A DNA stretch of 64,000 nt from Pseudonocardia alaniniphila (GCF_022524485.1 NZ_JAKXMK010000017.1:1-64000); one strand, 5' to 3'; positions 44,184-53,069 are shown, numbered from the stretch's first letter. Translations and numbers: made by a program. The notes: generated by a model from the letters alone, not told the origin.

Positions 44184-44211
44184 CGCCGCCGGCGGCGCGA
44201 TGCCGGCGGCG
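44184..44211. terminator. Hairpin between convergent YjbR-like and DUF2252 genes
   Basis: CGCCGCCGGC (44184-44193) and GCCGGCGGCG (44202-44211), a perfect 10-bp stem with an 8-nt loop, 12 bp after one stop and 14 bp after the other. Confidence 0.6.
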
Positions 44212-44224
44212 TCGAGCAGGAGGC

Positions 44225-45676
44225 TCAGATTGTGGTGGTCGCCTCGGCTCTGCCGTCCTTCACGGCGGCTTGGAGCGCGGCGTAGTCGCGTTCATTCTGG
44301 TCGGCGTAGGTTTCCGCGAAGTCGGCGATCGCGTTGTCGAACTTGGCGGAGCGGCCCAGGTAGGCGGCCAGGGCGAAGCGGTCGCCGGATCGGGCGTGCG
44401 CCCGGGCAAGGGTCCACCCGCACATATGGGCGTACACCTTCATGCCAGATGGAATCATCGATTCGATCGGCACAGAGACTTTCCAGTCCTTCAGCTGGCG
44501 AACGTAATAGTCGCGATCTGTGCCGTCCGGGTCGACCACATGGGTCCAGCCGAGGAGAATGTCGCTCTCGGCCTGCATCAGTCGCTGCCCCACGACCACC
44601 CGCTCGCCCTCGTTGCTGTACTGGCTGCGCCCGCAGAAGGCCGCCAGCACCGACGGCTGGGCCTCCTTGGACTGCAAGAACAACGGTTCGGTGCCGTCTT
44701 CGGCATCCATGAGCAAGACCCAGGCGCGGGTGCCGACGCTGCCGACGCCGACCACCTTGCGGGCCACCTGCATCAGCGTGAAGTACTCGAGCAGGTGCTT
44801 GCGGTCGGACTCCAGAGTGCGCCGGTACTTGCCCAGTACCGCGCGGACGACCTCATAGATCTTCGCGACCTGAACATCGGCGAAGATCTCCTCGATCGGC
44901 TCGATCAGTGGAGGCATGCTGATGATCTGCCGCCGCCCGTCGACCACGGTCGTGAGTTTGTTCAGCGCCTGCATGCTGTCTCGGGTATGTGCCTTGGCCA
45001 GCGTTTTCTCGGTGAGCTTTACGCGTTTCCGCTTCATCTGCGACCTCACTTCACCGAGGGTGGCTGCTACATCCAGGTGCGCGTACCACACGTCCAGGAA
45101 GTGCTGCTCCGCGAACGCCCGCATCGCAGTCCGGTATGCCTCGACCGCCGAGAGGACAACCGTTCGGCGGGCCTTCCTGCTGAACTCGTTGTCGCGGCCC
45201 GCCACGGCCAGGCTTGCCCCGAGCCGTTTGACGTCCCACTCGAACGGCCCGGGCAACGTCTCGTCGAAGTCGTTGACATCGAAGACGAGCCGCCGCTCCG
45301 GCGACGCGAATGCCCCGAAATTGGACAGGTGTGCGTCGCCGCACAACTGCACTCGCAGCCCCGACGTCGGCGTTCCCGCCAGATCGACCGCCATCGGAAG
45401 TGCCGCCCCACGGAAGTACGCGAACGGCGATACCAGCATCCGCCCGTGGCGGACCGGTACCAACTCCGGTATCCGGCTCTTTGCCTGCTCCAGCAGGAGG
45501 CCGATCGGATCTCGTGATCCATCCGGCGTGAACTCCGCGTGCGCCTCCAGCGGGGCCGAGGCCCGAGCATCCTTTCCCCGGGCCGCCCGATCTGCACGAG
45601 TCAACTGCCTCGCGCTCTGGGTCTGCGCATTGCCCTTGCCGGGCGCTCGAACGTCACCTGCACTCGTTACGACCAT
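44225..45676 (-). CDS. DUF2252 domain protein
   Basis: A 483-aa protein covering the DUF2252 family: RMLVSPFAYFRGAALPMAVD, QLCGDAHLSNFGAFASPER, VFDVNDFDETLPGPFEWDVK, RQLKDWKVSVPIE and the C-terminal GRSAKFDNAIADFAETYADQ. The GDAHLxNFG and NDFDE motifs recall kinase-like catalytic and metal loops (as in aminoglycoside phosphotransferases), so a phosphotransfer role has been suggested for such folds. ATG 45676 has AGAGG 7 bp upstream. It follows the aquaporin gene by 88 bp on the same strand. Confidence 0.9.
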   Translation of the reverse strand: MVVTSAGDVRAPGKGNAQTQSARQLTRADRAARGKDARASAPLEAHAEFTPDGSRDPIGLLLEQAKSRIPELVPVRHGRMLVSPFAYFRGAALPMAVDLAGTPTSGLRVQLCGDAHLSNFGAFASPERRLVFDVNDFDETLPGPFEWDVKRLGASLAVAGRDNEFSRKARRTVVLSAVEAYRTAMRAFAEQHFLDVWYAHLDVAATLGEVRSQMKRKRVKLTEKTLAKAHTRDSMQALNKLTTVVDGRRQIISMPPLIEPIEEIFADVQVAKIYEVVRAVLGKYRRTLESDRKHLLEYFTLMQVARKVVGVGSVGTRAWVLLMDAEDGTEPLFLQSKEAQPSVLAAFCGRSQYSNEGERVVVGQRLMQAESDILLGWTHVVDPDGTDRDYYVRQLKDWKVSVPIESMIPSGMKVYAHMCGWTLARAHARSGDRFALAAYLGRSAKFDNAIADFAETYADQNERDYAALQAAVKDGRAEATTTI

Positions 45677-45764
45677 GGCCACCTCTTTCCGTTGCTCGTT
45701 CTGATGCGAGGAGGGGCCATGACCCGCTCACGCCACGAATCGGAAACCCCTACCTGCGATCGGC

Positions 45765-46634
45765 TCAGGGGCGCGGCTCGGGACCGACGCGCCAGCCCGT
45801 GCCGAGCGTGCCCTGCGCTGCCCCCACACCGCTGCGGCCGCCGCCGCGACCGCGCAGGACGTAGGCGAAACCCACGGCGACTACCGCGCCCGCCACCGGC
45901 CCGGCCACGTACGCCCACCACGACGTCCAGTCGCCGAGCACCAGGGCGGGACCGATCGAGCGGGCAGGGTTCATCGACGCACCGCTGACCGGCGCCCCCC
46001 ACAGCCCGGCCAGCGCTATGTAGCTGCCCACACCGATAGCGGCCAGCGGCCCGATCTGCTGGGCCCCCGACGCGGTGCCCAGGATCACGCTCACCAGGCC
46101 GGTGGTCAGGACAAGTTCCCACAGCATCGCAGTGGTCGTCGAAATGCCGGCACCGGGCAGGGTCAGGCCCGCGTCGCCTTGCTTGCCGATCAGCGCCCAC
46201 AGCAGCAGCGTCGCGAGTATGGCGCCGATGAACTGGGCCACGATGTACGCGGGCACGCGCTTCCACGGGAAGTCGCCGCGCAGCGCAAAGGCAACGCTCA
46301 CCGCTGGGTTGAGGTGCGCGCCGGAGACCGTGCCCATGAACAGGATGACGGCCGCCACCATCAGCGCCGGCGCCACCACGAGCGCACCGAACGGAACCGC
46401 ATCGCCACCGAAACGGGCGTTGACCATTCCGCCGCCGACGGCGACGAGGACCAGGAAGAAGGTGCCCAGTAGCTCGGAGAACAGGCGCCGTCCCTCGTAG
46501 CTGTCGTTCCAGAAGTCGAACTGGCTGGCCACGGAGTTCGGCTGCCCGATTGATCGCAGGGCGACGTCGGCGTGGCCGAGCTCCTGCCGATCTGTCGCAG
46601 ATTGCCGGGCTAGCTCGTCTGGTTGGCTGGTCAT
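45765..46634 (-). CDS. Aquaporin/MIP family channel
   Basis: A 289-aa channel with six transmembrane helices and the two half-helix NPA motifs, GAHLNPAVSVAFALRG and GASMNPARSIGPALV. The Arg after the second NPA is kept. The N-terminus is a long soluble stretch of about 45 residues (SVASQFDFWNDSYEGRRLFS), unusual for the family. It conducts water or small neutral solutes. ATG 46634 is tentative; 46667 would add 11 residues. Confidence 0.9.
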   Translation of the reverse strand: MTSQPDELARQSATDRQELGHADVALRSIGQPNSVASQFDFWNDSYEGRRLFSELLGTFFLVLVAVGGGMVNARFGGDAVPFGALVVAPALMVAAVILFMGTVSGAHLNPAVSVAFALRGDFPWKRVPAYIVAQFIGAILATLLLWALIGKQGDAGLTLPGAGISTTTAMLWELVLTTGLVSVILGTASGAQQIGPLAAIGVGSYIALAGLWGAPVSGASMNPARSIGPALVLGDWTSWWAYVAGPVAGAVVAVGFAYVLRGRGGGRSGVGAAQGTLGTGWRVGPEPRP

Positions 46635-46997
46635 CTCACACTTGCCTGCGTCGCTTGACGTGGACACCTGAAGGCGTGCGCGTGCTGGTGTGCAGGTAGC
46701 GCTTGGAGCAAAATCACCGAACTGCCTAGGAGTACTGCATTATGGTCCTCCGAGACGGGGCGGGCCACGTCCAGATATGACTCGTCGAGCGGTCGTCGTA
46801 CGCTTACAAACTCGGCTGTTGGTTCGTGGCTGACGCCGTACAGCAGCGCTAGTCGTCGACAGACCTGACGGTCCGCAGTGGATAACTCACGAAGGGTCTT
46901 ATGATAAAAGCACCCCGTCGGTTCTCGATGCGGTCTCGTGCTTTGTCGAGTCTCTGAGGGATGGTGCGGACCGGCCCCCGGCGGCGGCTCGGGCAGG
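46635..46997. other. Intergenic region without a recognisable gene
   Basis: About 360 bp, lower in GC than its surroundings and with protein-unlike frames. It includes AT-rich pieces (GCATTATGG; TTATGATAAAAGC) that could be a promoter for the aquaporin gene. Nothing else is recognised. Confidence 0.45.
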
Positions 46998-47786
46998 TTA
47001 CCCGGCCCGGCTTGCCGAGTAGCTGCGCGTGACAGCGATGGGCCGGAACCCGAATCGGGCGTAGAGGCGCTTCGGGGTGTCGTCCACCTCGGCACCGATC
47101 AGGACCGGCCCTGAACCCCGTTGGCGGGCGGCTCCGACCGCAAAGCGCAGCATCTCGCTCGCGATCCCCTTGCCACGCGCCTCGGGGTGCACGAAGACGT
47201 CCTCGATCATGGCTGCGCCATCAGAGCGAGTCCACACTCCGATGCACCCGACCGTCCGGGAATCTCGATGCGCGACGAAGTAGGTGGCCGGTAGAAGACT
47301 CCGTCGGAGGAGTAACGCCGCATGGGTCTCCGAGACGGGTCGTTCCGCGCGCCGGGCTCGGCCGTCTTCCTCGATGTGGTCGATCCTGAACAGTTCCTCG
47401 ATGGCCCGCCAATCCTCGTCGTCTCGGGCGGTTTCCAACATCAAGGCCGCTGGGCCGACGGTGACCGACGCCGGGAGCACGAGCTGAAGTTGTGTGTCGA
47501 GCGACCAGTCGTTGAGCACGAGGAGTGCTTCGACGGTGGGTGGAGTCCGCGGCGAGATCAGGACCCGTCGGCATGGTGCGCCGGTGATCGCTTCGACGTC
47601 GGCCAGGAGCGAGACGAGCTGATCCTCGGAGCCGACTCTGAGCGAGGTGAGGAAGTTCCCGAGCGGATGGCCCGGAGCGGCCGGTGACCTCACCAGCCGA
47701 CCGAGCCCGAGATCGACACTCTCGCCGCCCAGCGACCAGAACTGCTCGACGAGATCGGTCACCTCATCGGCCGTCAGCTCCATCAC
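46998..47786 (-). CDS. GNAT family N-acetyltransferase with N-terminal extension
   Basis: A 262-aa protein whose C-terminal half is a GNAT domain: TVGCIGVWTRSDGAAMIEDV, FVHPEARGKGIASEMLRFAV with the acetyl-CoA loop RGKGIA, and RLYARFGFRPIAVTRSY. The first 125 residues (DEVTDLVEQFWSLGGESVDL) form a helical domain of unknown role, perhaps a diverged first GNAT half as in two-domain members. The substrate is unknown. Confidence 0.85.
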   Translation of the reverse strand: MMELTADEVTDLVEQFWSLGGESVDLGLGRLVRSPAAPGHPLGNFLTSLRVGSEDQLVSLLADVEAITGAPCRRVLISPRTPPTVEALLVLNDWSLDTQLQLVLPASVTVGPAALMLETARDDEDWRAIEELFRIDHIEEDGRARRAERPVSETHAALLLRRSLLPATYFVAHRDSRTVGCIGVWTRSDGAAMIEDVFVHPEARGKGIASEMLRFAVGAARQRGSGPVLIGAEVDDTPKRLYARFGFRPIAVTRSYSASRAG

Positions 47787-47870
47787 CGGCGTCTCCCAGT
47801 CTCGATCCCGTTCCGTCGTACCACGCAGAATGGCTCGCCTCCGCCCGTGATGGGGCGGCTACGCCGGTAC

Positions 47871-48275
47871 TCACACCGAACGGTCGTGGCCTCGTAGACG
47901 TAGATAGGCAGTCGACCCCTGCACGAAGCCCCAACGTCCATAGAAGGGCGTCACGTCGGCATCGGCCGCCAACGCAACGTGCGCAGCGCCTGATGCACGC
48001 GCCCACCCGCTCAACTCGTCCATGATCCGCGCGCCGAGTCCTCGCACCTGCGCTGCCGGCTCAACGACGACGTCGACCAGGAAGTAGTACAGGCCGTCAC
48101 CCACAGCCCGCCCCATTCCGACGGCGCGGCCTGCCTCGTCATAGGCGGTGACGCCGAAAGCCGATGCCTCCAACGCCTGTGCGCATCGTTCGAGATCGGG
48201 GCTCGGCCAGCCCACCGATGCACGCAGGCGGACGTAGTCATCAGGCAGGGGCGGATGAGCGACCGTCGTGAACAC
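47871..48275 (-). CDS. GNAT family N-acetyltransferase
   Basis: A 134-aa single-domain GNAT: YVRLRASVGWPSPDLERCAQ, GMGRAVGDGLYYFLVDVVVE, AAQVRGLGARIMDELSGWAR with the acetyl-CoA loop, and TPFYGRWGFVQGSTAYLR. The N-terminal pattern (PDDYxxLRxxVGW) is that of small acetyltransferases often called YjdJ- or PhnO-like. The GTG at 48275 gives this pattern; an open frame goes on to 48362. Confidence 0.82.
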   Translation of the reverse strand: MFTTVAHPPLPDDYVRLRASVGWPSPDLERCAQALEASAFGVTAYDEAGRAVGMGRAVGDGLYYFLVDVVVEPAAQVRGLGARIMDELSGWARASGAAHVALAADADVTPFYGRWGFVQGSTAYLRLRGHDRSV

Positions 48276-48405
48276 CTGCCCATGATCGAACCAGGTCGGC
48301 TCCGCTCGCACCGAGCATCGCTTCGAAGATCGGACCGGTTCTGTCGGTGGTCGCTTGCACACTGGTCGCGCCGTTGATCACTGGACTGCAGGGGCGGGAG
48401 ACGTA

Positions 48406-49647
48406 GTGCGCAAGGGGCTTCTGGACGTCCGCCCGCTGCAGACGTCGCCGGCGTTTCGGCGGCTCTGGATCGGGACGTCGGCCATCCAGTTCAGCGGGCA
48501 GATGGCTGTGGTCGCGGTGCTCTACCAGGTGTGGGAGCTCACCCGCAGTCCGCTGTGGACAGGTGCGATCGGCGTCGCCACGGCGGTCCCGACGATCGTG
48601 CTGGGCCTCCTCGGGGGGACGATCGCCGACACGTTCGATCGCCGCCGCATCGTGCTGCTGACGAGCCTCGGCGCGGTCGTTTCGGCGGGGTTGCTGGCTG
48701 CGCAGGCGGTGGCCGGGATCGGGTCGGCGGCGCTGGTCCTCGTCCTGGTCGCGGCGAAGACGTCGTGCACCGCGCTGGGCACGGCGTCGCGGCGGGCGTT
48801 TCTGCCCCGGCTGCTGCCGCCGTCCCAGGTCGCCGCGGGGGTGGCTCTCGACCACGTCGCGTTCCAGGTGGCGATGCTGGCCGGCCCGGCAGTGGCCGGG
48901 GTGGTGCTGGCCCGGTGGGGCCTGAGCTGGGCGTACACCATCGACGCCATCGCAATCCTGCTCTCGCTCTACGGGGTGGCCCGGCTGCCGTCGATGCGCC
49001 CCGAGGGCGGCGCGGCGCGGGCAGGGCTGCGTGCGACCGGCGAGGGGCTCGCGTTCCTGTGGCGGCGCCCGGCGCTGCGCGGGGTGCTGGCCAGCGACCT
49101 GGCCGCCACCGTCCTCGCGATCCCGATCGCACTGTTCCCCGTGATCAACCAGGAGCGTTTCGGGGGCGATCCACACACGCTCGGGCTGTTCCTCAGCACA
49201 CTCGCGGTCGGAGGGACGGCGTCCGGGCTGCTGTCCGGTGCGGTCACCAGCGCCGCACGGCCCGGTGCGGTGATGTTGGGCTCTGTCGGGGTCTGGGGGC
49301 TGGCGCTGGCCGGGTTCGGCCTGGTCGACGGCCTCGCAGCCACGCTGGCGTGCCTGGCCGTCGCGGGAGCTGCCGACACCGTGTCGGTGATCTCGCGGGG
49401 CACTCTCGTGCAGCTCGAGACGCCCGACGGGTTCCGCGGCCGGATCAGCTCGGTGGAGTACGCGGTCGGTGCGGGCGGGCCGGGGCTCGGCGACGCGCGG
49501 GCCGGGCTCGTCGCAGGCCTGGTGTCGGCCTCGGCATCGGCAGTCAGCGGCGGACTGGCGTGCGTGCTGGCGGTGGCAGTGATCGCTGGGACGCATCCTG
49601 CGCTGCGACGGTGGCGGCGACCCGTCCCGGTCGGTGACGAAGCATGA
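48406..49647 (+). CDS. MFS exporter (EntS-like)
   Basis: A 413-aa major facilitator of the MFS_3/EntS type with about twelve helices. The N-terminus RPLQTSPAFRRLWIGTSAIQ is typical, as is the loop after helix 2-3 (GGTIADTFDRRRIVLLTS). ASRRAFLPRLLPPSQVAAGV is a family block. Members export siderophores, drugs or metabolites. GTG 48406 has GGGCGGGAG 6 bp upstream. Its stop overlaps the following GNAT start (ATGA), so an acetylated or modified export substrate is conceivable. Confidence 0.88.
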   Translation: MRKGLLDVRPLQTSPAFRRLWIGTSAIQFSGQMAVVAVLYQVWELTRSPLWTGAIGVATAVPTIVLGLLGGTIADTFDRRRIVLLTSLGAVVSAGLLAAQAVAGIGSAALVLVLVAAKTSCTALGTASRRAFLPRLLPPSQVAAGVALDHVAFQVAMLAGPAVAGVVLARWGLSWAYTIDAIAILLSLYGVARLPSMRPEGGAARAGLRATGEGLAFLWRRPALRGVLASDLAATVLAIPIALFPVINQERFGGDPHTLGLFLSTLAVGGTASGLLSGAVTSAARPGAVMLGSVGVWGLALAGFGLVDGLAATLACLAVAGAADTVSVISRGTLVQLETPDGFRGRISSVEYAVGAGGPGLGDARAGLVAGLVSASASAVSGGLACVLAVAVIAGTHPALRRWRRPVPVGDEA

Positions 49648-50204
49648 GATCCAGGCTCACGTTCGACGATCACTACGGTCGTCGCATGGTGGAACTGGTC
49701 GAGCCGACGACGCATCTCTACAGCGCATGGCGGGCAGCTCGCGACGACTGGGGCCCCGGAACCCACGAAGACGGATTCGGCCTGCTCGCCTCGGACACAG
49801 TCGAGACGCCGGACGGGTTCGAGACCTGGGTGCGGCGCCTGCAGGGGGAGCAGGACTCGACATACCGGTGGATCGTCGAGGGTGACGACCTCCTCGGTGC
49901 CATCGCGCTGCGGCACCGGCTGGATGATGGCGCGCTCGAGGTGGGGCAGGTCGGCTACGGCATCCGTCCATCGGCCAGGGGGCGTGGGCTGGCGACCTGG
50001 GCGCTGGCACAGATACTGGCGACGGCCAGGGCGATCGGGCTCGACCGGGTGCTGATCGTCTGCGCCGACGGCAACACCGCGTCGGCACGGGTCATCGAGC
50101 GCCACGGTGGAGTTCTGGAGGGCATACGCAACACCGATTTGGGGCCTGCCCGGCGGTACTGGGTGGCGATCGATCCACCGACGGTGCCGCTACAAGGCCG
50201 CTGA
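49644..50204 (+). CDS. GNAT family N-acetyltransferase (RimJ/RimL-like)
   Basis: A 186-aa GNAT of the type with RimJ/RimL-like pattern: VELVEPTTHLYSAWRAARDD, GAIALRHRLDDGALEVGQVG, YGIRPSARGRGLATWALAQI with the acetyl-CoA loop, and NTASARVIERHGGVLEGIR. The ATG overlaps the MFS stop, so it is translated with the exporter. ATG 49686 is another start. Confidence 0.87.
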   Translation: MRSRLTFDDHYGRRMVELVEPTTHLYSAWRAARDDWGPGTHEDGFGLLASDTVETPDGFETWVRRLQGEQDSTYRWIVEGDDLLGAIALRHRLDDGALEVGQVGYGIRPSARGRGLATWALAQILATARAIGLDRVLIVCADGNTASARVIERHGGVLEGIRNTDLGPARRYWVAIDPPTVPLQGR

Positions 50205-50332
50205 CGCAGGCGCCGAAGAGCCCGCAGACGGATCCGACCGCCGGCCCCCGATTTGCTGGTCCGGCAAAGTTTCGTGCCAGTTCGTGTGGCTGCAGGAAAG
50301 CTTCTTCTACCAGCGCAACAGGAGGAGCACCC

Positions 50333-50968
50333 GTGTCCACGTCCGCCACTGACGAACCCGCCCGCTTCTGGGACGAGCTCTACCGAGGAAACGCCCCGAC
50401 CGCAGAACCCGGGGTGAACGACCGGCTCGCGGAGATCGCCGCTGACCTGCCCCCGGGCGAGGCACTCGACCTGGGCTGTGGTCCCGGCGGTGACACGTTG
50501 TGGCTCGCCCGCCGGGGTTGGCGAGTGACGGCAGTCGACATCTCTGCCGTCGCGACCGACCGGCTGGCGGATCGCGCACATTCTCTCGGGCTCTCCGATC
50601 GAATCACTGCGGAGCGGCATGACCTGGCGGAGAGCTTCCCCGCCGGCCGGTTCGATCTCGTGTCAGCGCACTACCTGCACACCTCGTTCGAACTGCCCCG
50701 CGCGCGCGTCCTGCGGACCGCCGCACATGCGCTGTCCCCGGGCGGGCGGCTGCTGGTCGTCGACCACGGCTCGATCGCACCCTGGTCGTGGAACCAGGAC
50801 CCGGACACCCGCTTCCCGTCCCCGCTGGAGATCGCGGATGCCCTCGACCTCGACCCCGGACAGTGGACCGTCGAGCGCGCGGACGCGCCCCGCCGGATGG
50901 CCACCGGACCCGGCGGACAAACCGCTGAGGTCGTTGACCACGTCCTTCTGATCCGCCGCACCGACTGA
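50333..50968 (+). CDS. Class I SAM-dependent methyltransferase
   Basis: A 211-aa methyltransferase with the Rossmann motifs EALDLGCGPGGDTLWLARRG (motif I), VTAVDISAVA (motif II) and RFDLVSAHYLHTSFE (motif IV). It resembles thiopurine/tellurite-resistance-type small methyltransferases. CAGGAGGAG lies 5 bp before the GTG. The substrate is unknown. The separate LCMT-type methyltransferase follows. Confidence 0.87.
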   Translation: MSTSATDEPARFWDELYRGNAPTAEPGVNDRLAEIAADLPPGEALDLGCGPGGDTLWLARRGWRVTAVDISAVATDRLADRAHSLGLSDRITAERHDLAESFPAGRFDLVSAHYLHTSFELPRARVLRTAAHALSPGGRLLVVDHGSIAPWSWNQDPDTRFPSPLEIADALDLDPGQWTVERADAPRRMATGPGGQTAEVVDHVLLIRRTD

Positions 50969-51031
50969 CCCCGCCTGACCGAATCGGTTGCCGGCCCCCA
51001 CGAGGTATCGACAGCGGTACCGTTCGCGATC

Positions 51032-51832
51032 GTGGTTGCGGCGAGTGCTCACTGGATCGCCGCGACGCGGGCGCGGGAGTCCCGGCGCGAGGATGCGCTG
51101 TTCGTCGACGTCTTCGCGGCAGACCTCGCCGGTGACCTCGGGTTCACCATGATGGCCCGCAGCGAGGATGCGACCGGGCAGGAGAACTCCTACATCCCGG
51201 TACGGGTCCGGTGGTTCGACGACGCCGTCCTGGCTGCGATGTCGGGGCGCCTCGACCAAGTGGTGTTGCTCGGAGCGGGGCTGGACACTCGTCCGTTCCG
51301 GCTCGACGTTCCGCACCGTCTTCGTTGGTTCGAGGTCGACCGTGCCGAGGTCCTTGCCCGAAAGCAGCAGATTCTCGGCGAGACGCCCAGCAGATGTGAT
51401 CGTCGTGTCGTCGCCGCGGACCTTCGCGACGACTGGATCGCGCCCCTGAACGCTGCCGGCTTCGACCCGAGCCTGCCGACCGCGTGGATCGCCGAGGGAC
51501 TTTTCTTCTACCTGGGCGAGGTGGGGGTTCATTCGCTGCTCGGCCAGGTCGCCGGTATGAGCGCAGCCGGCAGCAGGCTCCTGGCCGACATCATGGGCGC
51601 CGCCGGTCTGAATGGGCCGGCCATGCAGCCGTATCGCGACCACTGCGCGTCCCACGGCCTGCCGCCGCCCTTCGGCTCGGACGACCCTGCCGGCATGCTC
51701 GATGCCGCCGGCTGGCAACTCGAGACGATCGTTGTCCCGGGCGCACCAGGAGCGAACTACGGTCGCCTTCCGCCGGTGCCCACGGGCCCGATCGCCGGCG
51801 CGACCCATCTCGTCGTCGCGAACATGCCCTGA
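51032..51832 (+). CDS. LCMT/Ppm-type SAM-dependent methyltransferase
   Basis: A 266-aa protein of the leucine carboxyl methyltransferase-like family (TIGR00027-type, common in Actinobacteria). Motifs: SAHWIAATRARESRREDALF, VVLLGAGLDTRPFRLDVP for SAM binding, WFEVDRAEVLARKQQIL, and WIAEGLFFYL. Natural-product O-methyltransferases are among its relatives. The GTG has no ribosome site; TACCGT 8 bp upstream suggests a leaderless transcript. It ends just before the T-arm fragment at 51844. Confidence 0.88.
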   Translation: MVAASAHWIAATRARESRREDALFVDVFAADLAGDLGFTMMARSEDATGQENSYIPVRVRWFDDAVLAAMSGRLDQVVLLGAGLDTRPFRLDVPHRLRWFEVDRAEVLARKQQILGETPSRCDRRVVAADLRDDWIAPLNAAGFDPSLPTAWIAEGLFFYLGEVGVHSLLGQVAGMSAAGSRLLADIMGAAGLNGPAMQPYRDHCASHGLPPPFGSDDPAGMLDAAGWQLETIVVPGAPGANYGRLPPVPTGPIAGATHLVVANMP

Positions 51833-51843
51833 TAGCTCTCGGC

Positions 51844-51863
51844 GTGGGTTCGAGTCCCACCGG
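51844..51863 (+). repeat. tRNA T-arm fragment matching the att core
   Basis: GTGGGTTCGAGTCCCACCGG is identical to 37810-37829 of the tRNA (T-stem, T-loop and first acceptor bases). No other tRNA arm is present. It may mark the far edge of the accessory region. Confidence 0.6.
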
Positions 51864-51977
51864 CCATTTAGCGTACGACGCGCGCCTCCCGTCGCCGGCA
51901 TCCATCTCATTCGTGCACGGGTTCCGGGATTCACGGCACAGTGAGGCCCGCTGTCGCCGGTACGCGGAGGAGAACAG

Positions 51978-52220
51978 ATGTCATCGCTGGACGGATCACG
52001 TGCATTCGCGGGCGCGCCTGGCCCGACGCCTGAGCAGGACGCCGAAGACCTGGGGCTGGTCCTCCGTGAGGCGCGCGAGACCCAGGGCGTCAGCGCTGCG
52101 GAGTTGGCGCGACGCACTGACGTCGCAGCAGGCGACATCCTTGATTTCGAAGCCGGGCGCGTGATCCCGGCCAAGCCGCCGTTCGCGATCTACATGAGGG
52201 CACTCGGCTTCATCGCCTAA
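51978..52220 (+). CDS. Small XRE-type helix-turn-helix protein
   Basis: An 80-aa protein with one Cro/CI-type HTH: LGLVLREARETQGVSAAELA, RRTDVAAGDILDFEAGRVIP, followed by YMRALGFIA. It could be a phage-type repressor or an antitoxin, but no partner toxin is adjacent. GGAGGAG lies 9-15 bp upstream of the ATG. It lies between the T-arm fragment and the MerR gene. Confidence 0.75.
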   Translation: MSSLDGSRAFAGAPGPTPEQDAEDLGLVLREARETQGVSAAELARRTDVAAGDILDFEAGRVIPAKPPFAIYMRALGFIA

Positions 52221-52230
52221 TGAATCGAGC

Positions 52231-52268
52231 TTGACCTTCGAGTCGGGTGGAAGGCTTACCGTCGATAG
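52231..52268 (+). promoter_or_regulatory. MerR-type promoter with long spacer, leaderless
   Basis: TTGACC (52231-52236) and TACCGT (52257-52262) are separated by 20 bp, the extended spacing of promoters that MerR proteins activate by twisting DNA. A partial dyad CCTTC...GAAGG spans the spacer. The -10 ends 6 bp before the GTG, so the mRNA is probably leaderless. Confidence 0.6.
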
Positions 52269-53069
52269 GTGCGCACTTACCGGATATCCCAGCTCGCCGA
52301 ATGTGCTGGTGTCCCGGCGACGACGCTGCGGTTCTACGAGAAGGAGGGGCTGTTGCCCGCGGCCCGGAGCTCTTCCGGCTACCGGCAGTACACCGACTCC
52401 GACCTGGAACGGGTGCAGTTCATCACCGCCTCCAAGCACCTGGGGCTGCCGCTGGATCAGATCCGCGACCTGCTGACCGTGTGGGACAGAGGCGTGTGCC
52501 GCAGCGTCCGTGACGAGCTGCAGATGTTGATCACCGCGCAGGTGGCCGCGGCGGACGACAGGATCGACGACCTGCGCATCTTCCGTGGTCGACTGACTGG
52601 CACCTTGACCCACCTGCGCGAGCTTCCGGCCAACGACGGACCGTGCGATCCGGCGTGTTCGTTCCCGCCCGACCTCCCCGCCGGTGCGCCCGCTCCTCCA
52701 CTGGGCCGCCGAGCGACGGTCGCCGTTCCGACGACGGCCGAGCAGCACGAACGCGCTCCGATCGCCTGCTCTCTGGACGGGAGTGCGTACGGCGATCGGA
52801 TCGAGGAATGGCGCCGGCTGCTCGACGGCGCTGAGGTCGAACAGCTGCCCGACGGAGGGCGCGCGGCGCGCTTGCCGGCGGAGCGAGCGGCGGCACTCGC
52901 GCAGCTCATCGTGGCTGAGCAGCAATGCTGCCCGTTCTTCTCCTTCCGGCTCACATTCGCCGGCGCGCACATCGAACAGGTTGCCCGTGCTCCCGAGGGC
53001 GCCGAACCGCTGGTCGCCGCGCTCTTCGACCAGGACCTGTCGGCAGCGGGGGAGACCTGTTCCCGCTGA
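52269..53069 (+). CDS. MerR family regulator with C-terminal Cys-Cys domain
   Basis: A 266-aa regulator. Residues 1-70 form the MerR HTH (YRISQLAECAGVPATTLRFY, EKEGLLPAARSSSGYRQYTD), followed by a dimerisation helix and CDPACSFPP at about 125. The last 110 residues are an added domain (IACSLDGSAYGDRIEEWRRL; QLIVAEQQCCPFFSFRLTF) that I recall as a small stand-alone protein with a CCPF motif elsewhere. The Cys residues (CxxxC, CC) suggest sensing of a thiophilic metal. It probably controls its own promoter. No metal-resistance gene is adjacent. Confidence 0.85.
   Translation: MRTYRISQLAECAGVPATTLRFYEKEGLLPAARSSSGYRQYTDSDLERVQFITASKHLGLPLDQIRDLLTVWDRGVCRSVRDELQMLITAQVAAADDRIDDLRIFRGRLTGTLTHLRELPANDGPCDPACSFPPDLPAGAPAPPLGRRATVAVPTTAEQHERAPIACSLDGSAYGDRIEEWRRLLDGAEVEQLPDGGRAARLPAERAAALAQLIVAEQQCCPFFSFRLTFAGAHIEQVARAPEGAEPLVAALFDQDLSAAGETCSR

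Noticed and set aside
46631-47095. A 154-codon open frame on the minus strand between aquaporin and GNAT genes.
   Set aside because: Its sequence is not protein-like, it overlaps both neighbours and shows no ribosome site or family pattern.
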